A DNA stretch of 8,207 nt from Candidatus Bathyarchaeota archaeon (GTDB taxonomy: Archaea > Thermoproteota > Bathyarchaeia > 40CM-2-53-6), in the NCBI GenBank assembly GCA_005882905.1, contig VBBG01000087.1, positions 1-8,207 on the forward strand, given 5' to 3'. Shown here piece by piece: positions 1-6,426 of this stretch. Position 1 is the first letter of the stretch. Each line of letters starts with the position of its first letter. The position numbers were made by a program, and so were the translations under genes. The notes under the pieces are model-generated. The model ran no database searches. It was given only the letters and a program-made list of their open reading frames with translations, and was not told the origin of the DNA.

Positions 1-201
1 CAAGTATACCCGAAGGAGCTGAGAGACCAGGCGGATGTTCCAGGGTTCTTGAAGAATAAGATATCGTCCCAGCAAGAATACATGCAACAAATCCGGAACG
101 AGTTCGGCAGTCTCATCAGAGGAACTGTGCCGATGCTTGACCGAGAGCCGAAAGGACTTCGCATGATATCGAAAGTAGCGGACATACTGTACGGACCCTA
201 A
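1..201 (+). CDS. ArsA/Get3-family ATPase, C-terminal 66 residues (partial at left edge)
   Basis: Reading frame 1 is open from the window edge to the TAA at 199-201. Its 66 residues match the C-terminal helical tail of ArsA-family ATPases: a YPxEL segment, then QQEYxxQIRxEFG, then PMLDREPKGLRMI. The next gene ends with the same pattern (EQMGYLKLAEEKFPG, then PLYEKEVNGLEM), so the two are paralogues. The nucleotide-binding part lies outside the window, so catalytic competence cannot be judged. The family uses ATP in arsenite efflux (ArsA) or in targeting tail-anchored membrane proteins (Get3/TRC40); archaeal single-domain members usually form dimers. It is very probably co-transcribed with the following gene, which starts six bases after this stop. 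Family assignment is firm; the specific role is unknown. Confidence 0.85.
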   Translation, partial: QVYPKELRDQADVPGFLKNKISSQQEYMQQIRNEFGSLIRGTVPMLDREPKGLRMISKVADILYGP

Positions 202-207
202 TTTACT

Positions 208-1230
208 ATGGAGACAGAGAGACCGAGCACATCGTTTCCGTCTTTCATAGCCGGAAAGAAGAATCTGAAGTATCTCTTCTTCGGTGGAAAGGGAGGGGTC
301 GGAAAGACAGCAATCGCCGGCGCAACAGCACACTATCTCTCAGAGAAGCTAGGAAGGAAGACCCTGATCTCATCCACCAACCCGGTCCACAGCCTGTCAA
401 GCCTCTTTGGCCAAGACTTATGGAAGAAAGGAACTCAGAGGATTCAGGGAACCAAGAACCTCTATGCTAATGAGATAGACATCTCTTCGACCATAGAGAG
501 ATACAAGGGAGAGATCAAGGAACGCCTCGTCCAGTTTCTGAAATTCGCAGACATTCCTGTAGACGTTGAGCCGTTCATCGAAATTGCCACTACCAATCCT
601 TCCTTCGAAGAGTCTGCTATGTTCGACGACATGGTTGACTTGATCCTGAATGAGAAGTATGACGCGTACGTCTTCGACACGGCACCGGTTGCGCATACCT
701 ACAGACTACTGGGAATGTCTAAGGTGTACAATCTCTGGCTCAACAAGATGATCAGGAGTCGGGAGGAGTCAATGTCATTGCGAGCAAAGCTTTCTTTCAG
801 GAAGGAGAAGATAATTCAGGAGCTGAGAAAGGATCCGCTGCTAATCTCGCTGGCCGGGACCAAGAAGAAGACAGAGGAGGCTCGAACGCTACTCACGGAT
901 TCGGAGAAGACCGCATTCTTTTTCGTAACATTGCCGCTGGCCCTTCCGATTGCGGTGATTGAACGGTTCATCAGCTGGGTCCAAGCCTTCCAGATTCCTG
1001 TCGGAGGCGTAATTGTCAACGAAGTCATTCCAAAGGCTGATACGGAAAAATTGTCGCCGTATGTCGCGAACCGGATGCAGGAACAGATGGGATACTTGAA
1101 GCTGGCAGAGGAGAAGTTTCCCGGGATGATCCGGGCGGTATTGCCGCTGTATGAGAAGGAGGTTAACGGTCTGGAGATGGTTTCGAGAATGGCTCAAAGC
1201 CTATCTTTAGGCTCGGAAAGTAAGATCTGA
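208..1230 (+). CDS. ArsA/Get3-family ATPase paralogue with Asn at the switch I Asp position
   Basis: A 340-residue single-domain ArsA/Get3-type P-loop ATPase. The deviant Walker A GGKGGVGKT is at residues 26-34, with the signature Lys28 and the P-loop Lys33. Switch I reads STNPVHSLSSLFG (56-68), where the family has STDPAHS/N. Switch II reads FDTAPVAHTYRLL (156-168) against the usual DTAPTGHTLRxL. The helical subdomain is roughly 93-150 and 175-230. The nucleotide-base region VIVNEVIP is at 268-275, and the C-terminal helices end near 332. There is no cysteine, so the CxxC zinc site of Get3/TRC40 dimers is absent. Asn58 aligns with yeast Get3 Asp57, whose Asn mutant is the standard hydrolysis-deficient trap, so I infer ATP binding with weak or no hydrolysis. 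The ATG is the first start after the upstream TAA; there is no clear Shine-Dalgarno sequence, which suggests translation coupled to the upstream paralogue. It may form a heterodimer with that gene's product. Confidence 0.9.
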   Translation: METERPSTSFPSFIAGKKNLKYLFFGGKGGVGKTAIAGATAHYLSEKLGRKTLISSTNPVHSLSSLFGQDLWKKGTQRIQGTKNLYANEIDISSTIERYKGEIKERLVQFLKFADIPVDVEPFIEIATTNPSFEESAMFDDMVDLILNEKYDAYVFDTAPVAHTYRLLGMSKVYNLWLNKMIRSREESMSLRAKLSFRKEKIIQELRKDPLLISLAGTKKKTEEARTLLTDSEKTAFFFVTLPLALPIAVIERFISWVQAFQIPVGGVIVNEVIPKADTEKLSPYVANRMQEQMGYLKLAEEKFPGMIRAVLPLYEKEVNGLEMVSRMAQSLSLGSESKI

Positions 1231-1244
1231 ACAGTTTCTCGCCT

Positions 1245-1288
1245 TTTATACCTTATAAAGCCCCGATTTACCCGCTATTCTTATATTT
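1245..1288 (+). promoter_or_regulatory. Candidate archaeal promoter region of the CstA gene (stacked TATA-like boxes)
   Basis: Three A/T-rich boxes lie in the 70-base gap after the ArsA-type gene: TTTATA at 1245-1250, TTATAAAG at 1253-1260 and TTATATTT at 1281-1288. With the usual archaeal spacing of about 26 bases from box centre to transcript start, TTATAAAG would start RNA near 1282, just upstream of the TTG at 1301. TTATATTT would start it near 1310, suiting the TTG at 1319 or the ATG at 1340. Which box is used is unresolved. The T-rich stretch could also end the upstream transcript. Confidence 0.55.
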
Positions 1289-1300
1289 CTGCCGCCTGGT

Positions 1301-3124
1301 TTGGCTACGCGACCCTGTTTGTATGAATCGCTCATAGTAATGCTGAGCGGAATCGTCGTCTATGGCATAGTTTACCAGTTCTATGTGAAATGGTTCGATA
1401 GGAGCGTCGTCCAGTCTGACCCGAATCGGCCCACACCTGCCCACACTTATCTCGACGGTGTTGAGTTCTTTCCATCCAACAAATATGTTATGTTGGGCTG
1501 GCATTGGAAGAGCATCGCCGCCCTCGGACCCGTGACCGGTCCAGCCCTGGCAATAGTCTGGGGATGGCTTCCCGGATTTCTCTGGATACTCATCGGAAAT
1601 TCGCTGCTTGGATGGTTACACGACTACAATTCAATGGTCTCATCCGTCAGGAACGAAGGAGCATCCCTCGGGCCTCTAACGTATCAGCTGATAGGAACTA
1701 GAGCTAGAAAAGTCCTCGTTGCATTTCTCGCATTCTACTCGATTCCCATCTTCTCAGCCATCCTAGGAGCACTCCTCCCTGTTGTCAAGCGCACGGGTGC
1801 TGGAGGCGCTGCTGCGATGCTGTCATTCGTGCCTGTTGCAGTAATTGGAGTAGCGTCGGGCTTTGCTATATTTAGGGCCAAGATCAACGTGGTTGCAGTC
1901 ACTGGAATTTCTCTCGCTGCGGTAGCCCTTGCGGTATACCTGAGCCAAGTCGTGTTTGGGACCGCGATCAACTCGGCCTTCAACTCCGCCGTTCCCGATC
2001 TACAATTGCAGGAAGATATCCTCCTGCTCTCGATGCTAGGGTTTAGCTTTCTCGGAGCGGTCCTGCCCCTCTGGAGCTTTGCTATGCCGATAAATTATCT
2101 GGGATTCTACGTAGCATACTTCGTCATAGCGGCGATCATTGGAAGCTCCTTTGTCGCTCCTCAAACCTTTGCGCAGCCTCTGTTCAACGGCTGGTTTGCC
2201 CCTGTCGTCATAGGCGCAGGTTCCGGAGCGATCAGCACCATATCGTTTCCTTTGTGGCCCCTCCTCTTCGTCACTATAGCCTGCGGTGCCTGCTCGGGTT
2301 GGCATGGCCTGATAGGCTCGTCCCTCTCCTCCAAGCAGTTGGATAACGAGGCGGACGCCCATTTCGTCGGTGGGGGTGGGATGCTGCTTGAAGGGATTCT
2401 GGGGCTCACATCAGTGGTGGCGGTGGGAGCTCTCACGTCCACGAGCGGTGGAGCGTTGTCACTGTATGTGACTGGTGGAGCTAGGTATCTCAGCAACCTG
2501 CTAATCCCGTCAGCCGCATCAACCGCGATCATGGCATTGATGGTTCTGATCCTCGGACTTACATTGACTCAGCTAGCTCTACGGTTTGCGAGGCTAGCTA
2601 TCTCTGAGATGGTTGGGAGGCGCTTTCTCAAGAATATCTACATGACCTCGATCATAGTCTCGATAATCACGTTCGTACTTACAAGCACCAGGTTCAGTGC
2701 CCCATGGGGTTTCATCTGGACCCTGTTTGGCGGGTCGAACCAGCTCCTCGCAGGCGTAACTCTCCTCGTCACAACACTCTGGCTAGCGAAGATCAAGAGG
2801 AACACGTTCCTAACCGGCATACCAGCTATCTTCATGCTGGGCACGACGATTGTTGCGCTGGGTTACACCGCCTATGCCACGCTTGACATTGCCTTCACGA
2901 CAAGTACGCCCCTCAAGATCTATGGGAATGCTGTTGCTGGTGGAATCGCTGTGATACTCACGATTCTCGGCATAGTTTTGTCCTATGACGGCTTCCGCGC
3001 TTACCGGCGGATCAGAGTCGGGGGCGTGAGCACGCCCTCGATGACTCCGGGACCGGTCCTCGCCAAGGCTGCTGGGTCGGAGACGCCGAAACCGGCCTTT
3101 ACCGGGGAACTCGCTGAAACCTAG
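1301..3124 (+). CDS. cstA: CstA-family carbon starvation protein (pyruvate/peptide transporter)
   Basis: A 607-residue polytopic membrane protein with clear CstA landmarks. Near the N-terminus, YQFYVKWFDRSVV is followed by DPNRPTPA and by YVMLGWHWKSIAALGPVTGP. The conserved core WPLLFVTIACGACSGWHGL starts at about residue 319 and runs into SSKQLDNEADA. The C-terminal GGSNQLLAG (477-485) matches the CstA GxSNQLLA motif. The order fits the CstA N domain followed by the CstA 5TM domain, and the length is in the usual range. In Escherichia coli, CstA and its relative BtsT import pyruvate, and CstA is also linked to peptide use; substrate here is inferred. Start choice is uncertain: TTG 1301, TTG 1319 or ATG 1340. 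A start at 1319 or earlier preserves a full first membrane helix, while 1340 would trim it. No start has a good ribosome site. The last ~40 residues are a soluble, Pro/Thr-rich tail. The small YbdD-like partner often found beside cstA in bacteria is absent. Confidence 0.93.
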   Translation: MATRPCLYESLIVMLSGIVVYGIVYQFYVKWFDRSVVQSDPNRPTPAHTYLDGVEFFPSNKYVMLGWHWKSIAALGPVTGPALAIVWGWLPGFLWILIGNSLLGWLHDYNSMVSSVRNEGASLGPLTYQLIGTRARKVLVAFLAFYSIPIFSAILGALLPVVKRTGAGGAAAMLSFVPVAVIGVASGFAIFRAKINVVAVTGISLAAVALAVYLSQVVFGTAINSAFNSAVPDLQLQEDILLLSMLGFSFLGAVLPLWSFAMPINYLGFYVAYFVIAAIIGSSFVAPQTFAQPLFNGWFAPVVIGAGSGAISTISFPLWPLLFVTIACGACSGWHGLIGSSLSSKQLDNEADAHFVGGGGMLLEGILGLTSVVAVGALTSTSGGALSLYVTGGARYLSNLLIPSAASTAIMALMVLILGLTLTQLALRFARLAISEMVGRRFLKNIYMTSIIVSIITFVLTSTRFSAPWGFIWTLFGGSNQLLAGVTLLVTTLWLAKIKRNTFLTGIPAIFMLGTTIVALGYTAYATLDIAFTTSTPLKIYGNAVAGGIAVILTILGIVLSYDGFRAYRRIRVGGVSTPSMTPGPVLAKAAGSETPKPAFTGELAET

Positions 3125-3160
3125 ATAGCATTCTATCACAGCAATCTACTAGTATTCATC

Positions 3161-3799
3161 TTGGTCTTCTCAGACATCGAGATCGTCGCTGCCCTAGCAA
3201 CAGTTCTTGTCGTCGTCTATTTTCTCGGGACCTACTGGAAACACAGAACTCTCAGAAGATACGCTCACTGGTTTGATGAAAGATTCTCTCGTAAGGCGAA
3301 AGTAAAGTATGCATCCTTCGGACACGCCGGGCTTAGAATCAAATGTGAGATGAACAGTTCTTCAGACGGCTTCAAAGAACTAGAATTCGCGCTGACACTC
3401 GGCGCGAGAGAGAATCTGATCTATTATCCATACCGCGTAGTGACGAGGGATTTTGACAGGCTGAACTGCTGGGCTGCCTTGACGGACCCGGTAAAGTTCC
3501 AGGTCGAGATTACGAGGCAGAGGAAGAAGGTGAAGGTTACTTGGGATACGGCAGGTATTGAAGAGGTCAAGAATCCACAACTCGAAGAGCTAGGCTACAG
3601 AGTCTACTCAACAGGCCCCGATTTCGCAAACCAATTGGTCGAGCGAATTGGAGTAATTGCGAGGCTGAAAGAACTGAGCAATGTTGAGTCTCTTGAGCTT
3701 CAGGAAGAACCGTCGAGGATCCACCTCGTGGCGCGGCTGGATATGAACGACTTGGCTAAGGTGATTGATCTTATCGCTCTGGTCGGACGGTCGATCTAG
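3161..3799 (+). CDS. Hypothetical single-pass membrane-anchored protein
   Basis: I do not recognise this 212-residue protein. Residues about 8-26 (IVAALATVLVVVYFLGTYW) form one hydrophobic helix followed by a basic stretch (KHRTLRR), so the rest probably lies in the cytoplasm. The soluble part looks beta-rich from about 45 to 135 (alternating segments such as YASFGHAGLRIKCEM and KFQVEITRQRKKVKVTW) and mixed alpha/beta to the end, with a possible alternating segment near IHLVARLDMNDLAKVIDLI. No catalytic motif is evident. The TTG start is the most upstream one that keeps the whole helix; no ATG or GTG serves better. It begins 36 bases after the CstA stop in the same orientation and frame with no clear promoter between, so co-transcription with cstA is likely. 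A 5-bp hairpin (GATAG/CTATC, 3124-3137) sits in the gap. Its stop overlaps the convergent gene's stop. Confidence 0.8.
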   Translation: MVFSDIEIVAALATVLVVVYFLGTYWKHRTLRRYAHWFDERFSRKAKVKYASFGHAGLRIKCEMNSSSDGFKELEFALTLGARENLIYYPYRVVTRDFDRLNCWAALTDPVKFQVEITRQRKKVKVTWDTAGIEEVKNPQLEELGYRVYSTGPDFANQLVERIGVIARLKELSNVESLELQEEPSRIHLVARLDMNDLAKVIDLIALVGRSI

Positions 3800-4224
3800 G
3801 GAGGGACCTGAGTCGAGGCCAAATGGCCGGAGAGCTCCAACGCTTCTAGTATCTTTGCTCTCAGCTCGTCATAGCTCGGAAGCTTGCTGAATAGCTTCTT
3901 TCCCTGAATCAATATGCAAGGGGTCTTCAGGATTCGGTGTCTGATCGATAACCAGACGCCTCGCGGCGATGCAGAGTCCACTGGGTCGAATACTACCCTG
4001 CCGTCGAACTCTGTCTTGAGCTTCTGGGCGATCTCTGAGAGCTGGAAGTATTGTTTCTTGACATCTTCCGGGTAGCCTTCCAGCTGTTCCGAGTAGGGAG
4101 CCATGCCGGTCGCGTGCATTACCTGCATACAGTGTTGGCAGTGAGCGAAGAGCGTGGGCATGATGCCGACAAAAGTGACCTTCAAGGGACCACCGCCGTG
4201 TGAAGAGTATTGGCCTGGTCTCAC
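3796..4224 (-). CDS. Thioredoxin-fold-like protein with HCxHC motif
   Basis: A 142-residue minus-strand protein that reads like a thioredoxin-fold member. A beta strand (KVTFVGIMPTLF, 15-26) runs into HCQHC at 28-32, a CxxC in the redox position. A helical middle (about 50-73) follows, then a second strand (GRVVFDPVD, 75-83), then a Thr-Pro pair (101-102) resembling the cis-Pro loop. After it come a strand-turn (CILIQGKKLFS) and a C-terminal helix. A third cysteine (103) directly follows the Pro. The stretch between CxxC and the Thr-Pro is unusual, and I cannot name a specific family; a metal-binding rather than redox role for the His/Cys cluster is possible. The GTG start at 4224 fits a leaderless mRNA from the TATA box at 4247-4254. 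An alternative TTG at 4185 has a GGTGG-like ribosome site just before it and would drop 13 poorly structured residues. It is divergent from the 47-residue gene. Confidence 0.8.
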   Translation of the reverse strand: MRPGQYSSHGGGPLKVTFVGIMPTLFAHCQHCMQVMHATGMAPYSEQLEGYPEDVKKQYFQLSEIAQKLKTEFDGRVVFDPVDSASPRGVWLSIRHRILKTPCILIQGKKLFSKLPSYDELRAKILEALELSGHLASTQVPP

Positions 4225-4246
4225 ACTATTCGTTTCTTCGCTCCGC

Positions 4247-4254
4247 GATATAAG
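4247..4254 (-). promoter_or_regulatory. TATA box for the minus-strand thioredoxin-like gene
   Basis: On the minus strand this reads CTTATATC. Its centre lies about 26 bases from the GTG at 4224, the standard archaeal spacing for transcription starting at the initiation codon itself. That supports a leaderless transcript and the GTG start. Confidence 0.6.
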
Positions 4255-4325
4255 TGCTCATCACGATGCGCGATCAGACCGTATCTTGGTCGAGTGAGAA
4301 TCTGAGAACGATGATGGCTCGCCGC

Positions 4326-4360
4326 GGAGAGGACTAAGGGTACAGTCTCCTTTCGGAGGC
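4326..4360. repeat. Nested short dyads upstream of the microprotein promoter
   Basis: Two overlapping inverted repeats are visible. GGAGA (4326-4330) pairs with TCTCC (4346-4350), with an extra ACT/AGT pair inside. GTCTCC can alternatively fold on GGAGGC across a TTTC loop (4345-4360). They sit just upstream of the TATA-like box at 4372-4379 in the divergent spacer, so they could be an operator. The stems are short and may be chance. Confidence 0.3.
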
Positions 4361-4371
4361 GATAGTTACTG

Positions 4372-4379
4372 CTTAATAC
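4372..4379 (+). promoter_or_regulatory. TATA-like box for the 47-residue gene
   Basis: CTTAATAC, centred about 28 bases upstream of the ATG at 4404, implying a leaderless or near-leaderless mRNA. The core TTAATAC recurs before the ABC binding-protein gene at 7378-7384. Confidence 0.5.
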
Positions 4380-4403
4380 CCTGACGGATTGTACATTCTG
4401 CTC

Positions 4404-4547
4404 ATGCCTGACCAGAGCGGCAACTGGAAGATTCGAGTGAAAAAGGGGAGCTATGAGGTGGAAGTTGAGGGTCCAACCCCCGAGCGCGTGGAAAAGATGT
4501 TCGATGAACTCGTGAAGAAATATATGAAGAGAATCGCCAAGCCATAG
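4404..4547 (+). CDS. 47-residue microprotein, predicted beta-beta-alpha
   Basis: A short ORF, ATG 4404 to TAG 4545-4547. It starts MPDQSGNWKIRVKKG, continues with YEVEVEGPTPE, and ends in a charged helix (residues about 27-45: RVEKMFDELVKKYMKRI). The pattern is two alternating beta strands, each ending in Gly, followed by an amphipathic helix, a small compact fold. Many archaeal proteins carry a similar I.V..G..E.EVEG strand pair followed by a helix, from memory rather than a search; function is unknown. Coding status is supported by this regular pattern, third-position G/C preference, a TATA-like box at the right distance and the absence of a competing gene. There is no Shine-Dalgarno sequence. 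It is divergent from the thioredoxin-like gene and about 200 bases ahead of the DUF47 gene. Confidence 0.7.
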   Translation: MPDQSGNWKIRVKKGSYEVEVEGPTPERVEKMFDELVKKYMKRIAKP

Positions 4548-4560
4548 CCTGTGGATTATT

Positions 4561-4575
4561 GGGCCGGCATGGCCC
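4561..4575 (+). repeat. GC-rich hairpin after the microprotein gene
   Basis: GGGCC and GGCCC form a perfect 5-bp stem around the loop GGCAT, beginning 13 bases after the microprotein stop. It may stabilise the 3' end of that mRNA. No T tract follows, so an intrinsic terminator is not supported. Confidence 0.35.
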
Positions 4576-4705
4576 TTCGAATCGTCATGTCTACGAAGCT
4601 ACTCCGGACCCGAACCCTTCCATCATGCAGTTTCTGGTTTGTAGAGACGAGGCTTTCGATCCAGTCTTACTGATTCTCCACACGCAGGTTCACCGAGTCA
4701 GCACT

Positions 4706-4713
4706 GTTTATCT
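4706..4713 (+). promoter_or_regulatory. Possible TATA box for the DUF47-pit unit
   Basis: GTTTATCT, with its centre about 37 bases before the ATG at 4747, would give a leader of about ten bases. It is the only good A/T-rich box in the 199-base spacer 4548-4746; I see no RNA gene or other ORF there. Confidence 0.45.
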
Positions 4714-4746
4714 TCCTCTGTTACGACCTAGTCGGCCTAGATTCGA

Positions 4747-5373
4747 ATGGTGCTTAGAGAACTCCTCATCCCTCGAGAGAAGATCTTCTTCCAGCTCTTG
4801 GAGCAGGAATCCAAGAACGTGCTCGCAGGGGCCCATGCACTGAATGATCTCATCCAGAACTTCGACCGTTTGGCTGAGAAGCGGAACAAGATAAAAGACA
4901 TTGAGCATAACGGGGACAACATCGTTCATTCCATCTGGGACCAGCTGGTCAAGACTTTCATCACTCCCATCGACAGAGAGGACATCAGCAAACTCGCCTC
5001 CCTCTACGATGATGTTCTAGACTACATCGAGGCAGTCGCTAACCGTCTGTACCTGTACGAGGTCCGGTCGCCGACCGAGCCCATGAGGAGGTTCACGGAC
5101 ATAGTGGTGAAGTCTGTACAGGAGATTGACTTCGCCTTTGCGAGCATTCAGAAGATCAAGGCGGGCGAGGTGGAGAGCAGGATAATCGAAGTTGACAGGT
5201 TGGAGAACGAGGCCGATGTGGTACTCAACGAGTCAGTCGCAGCACTCTTCAAGACCAATGATGCGATAGCGATCATCAAGCTGAAGGAAATCTATGAGCT
5301 GATGGAGACGATCACGGACAAGTGTGAGGACGTTGTCCAGGTGATTCGCGACATCATTCTCGAATACTCCTAG
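4747..5373 (+). CDS. DUF47 family (PhoU-like) phosphate transport accessory protein
   Basis: A 208-residue all-helical protein with the hallmarks of DUF47 (PhoU-like). LIPREKIFFQLLEQES near the start is followed by IKDIEHNGDNIVHSI, then TFITPIDREDISKLASLYDD and VLDYIEAVANRLYLY in the first half. In the second half come RLENEADVVLNES and IKLKEIYELMETITDKCED. The acidic E-x3-D/E-x-x motifs in each half resemble the metal-binding repeats of PhoU-type three-helix bundles. Length is typical (about 200-220). The family is generally encoded with PiT permeases and is thought to modulate phosphate uptake at the cytoplasmic face of the membrane. Here pit follows after 13 bases in the same direction, so an operon is near certain. 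The ATG at 4747 gives the family's usual N-terminus; no ribosome site is seen. Confidence 0.95.
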   Translation: MVLRELLIPREKIFFQLLEQESKNVLAGAHALNDLIQNFDRLAEKRNKIKDIEHNGDNIVHSIWDQLVKTFITPIDREDISKLASLYDDVLDYIEAVANRLYLYEVRSPTEPMRRFTDIVVKSVQEIDFAFASIQKIKAGEVESRIIEVDRLENEADVVLNESVAALFKTNDAIAIIKLKEIYELMETITDKCEDVVQVIRDIILEYS

Positions 5374-5386
5374 CCGAGAAAACCCG

Positions 5387-6400
5387 ATGTCGACAGTAAT
5401 AGTTCCCTTCGCTATAGTTGTACTGGTCGTCCTCGTGGCGTTATTTTTCGATTTCATGAACGGCTTTCATGATGCCGCCAACTCGATAGCAACCGTAGTC
5501 TCAACCCGGGTCCTTACGCCTAGACTAGCAGTGCTCTGGGCAGCCTTCTTCAACTTTGTCGCTGCCTTCCTCTTCGGTGTAAACGTTGCTTCTACAATCG
5601 GAAAGGGGACGATCGATCCGAGTATCGTGACAGCCTGGCTCCTCCTAGCAACCCTGCTCGGCGCGACCGCCTGGGATATCATAACCTGGTGGTTCGGCCT
5701 ACCCACGAGTTCCTCGCATGCACTCGTGGGCGGGCTGATCGGAGCGGGTGTCGTGAAGGGAGGATGGGGAGTCGTTCAGGTCGCGGGTTTGAACAAGATA
5801 CTCCTCTTCATCGTCCTCTCTCCTCTCATCGGCCTACTGGCCGCCATAGGACTCATTTTGTTGACAGCTCGAATCGGAATGCATTTCCACCGCTCAACGG
5901 CCGACCACGTTTTCCGTCGCCTGCAGCTTGTCTCCGCCGCCCTCTACAGTCTGGGACACGGAACGAATGATGCTCAGAAGACGATGGGCATCATCGCCGC
6001 ACTCCTCTTCGCCCAAGGCGTCCTCGGTCCCACATTCTATGTCCCGTACTACGTCGTAATAATCGCCGGAGTCGCCATGGGCCTAGGAACATGGTTTGGA
6101 GGCTGGAGAATAGTCCGGACCATGGGTATGAAGATAACCAAGCTCCACCCTTTCGGCGGCTTCAGCGCCGAGACCGCGGCAGCATCAACCCTCTTCGCCA
6201 CGGCGTCACTGGGCATTCCCGTCAGTACGACCCACACGATCGCGGGCGCTATAATGGGCGTCGGTGCAACGAGACGACTGTCAGCTGTAAGATGGGGAGT
6301 TGCAAGGAGAATAGTCTACGCCTGGGTCCTGACAATACCGGCAGCAGCCGCGATCGCAGCACTCCTTTACTCTCTCCTATCCCTTGCAGGGTTGAGATAG
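5387..6400 (+). CDS. pit: PiT-family inorganic phosphate permease
   Basis: A 337-residue polytopic membrane protein with the duplicated PiT signature. The N-terminal copy is GFHDAANS (26-33), within FDFMNGFHDAANSIATVVST. The C-terminal copy is GHGTNDAQK (190-198). The paired substrate-site helices PTSSSHALVGG (106-116) and STTHTIAGAIMG (280-291) are also intact. A basic loop (HRSTADHVFRRLQL) precedes the second signature. Eight or more hydrophobic segments can be picked out; the length is typical of compact archaeal and bacterial members, lacking the long central loop of eukaryotic ones. PiT proteins import phosphate, often as a metal-phosphate complex with protons, or with sodium. Cation choice cannot be read here. 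The ATG at 5387 directly precedes the first helix. The DUF47 gene 13 bases upstream is its usual partner and likely regulator. Confidence 0.96.
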   Translation: MSTVIVPFAIVVLVVLVALFFDFMNGFHDAANSIATVVSTRVLTPRLAVLWAAFFNFVAAFLFGVNVASTIGKGTIDPSIVTAWLLLATLLGATAWDIITWWFGLPTSSSHALVGGLIGAGVVKGGWGVVQVAGLNKILLFIVLSPLIGLLAAIGLILLTARIGMHFHRSTADHVFRRLQLVSAALYSLGHGTNDAQKTMGIIAALLFAQGVLGPTFYVPYYVVIIAGVAMGLGTWFGGWRIVRTMGMKITKLHPFGGFSAETAAASTLFATASLGIPVSTTHTIAGAIMGVGATRRLSAVRWGVARRIVYAWVLTIPAAAAIAALLYSLLSLAGLR

Positions 6401-6426
6401 AGAGAAGACCGGACGGCAGCGAATCC

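Noticed and set aside
2036..2532. Overlapping minus-strand ORFs inside cstA
   Set aside because: Antisense shadows of a conserved transporter sequence; no independent promoter or family signal.
3124..3137. GATAG-CATT-CTATC hairpin as a terminator after cstA
   Set aside because: Only five A/T-rich pairs and no T tract; the next gene starts close by in the same direction, so co-transcription is more likely.
4225..4403. Possible C/D-box guide RNA in the divergent spacer
   Set aside because: Only an inner CTGA...TGATGG pair is seen; a proper 5' C box and 3' D box at guide spacing are missing.
4561..4590. TTCGAAT resembling a tRNA T-loop after the GGGCC/GGCCC hairpin
   Set aside because: The five bases on either side of TTCGAAT do not pair, and no acceptor, D or anticodon arms can be built.
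4559..4843. 94-codon plus-strand ORF overlapping the spacer and the start of the DUF47 gene
   Set aside because: Low-complexity Ser/Arg-rich translation, and it overlaps the well-supported DUF47 gene in another frame; no promoter or family resemblance.
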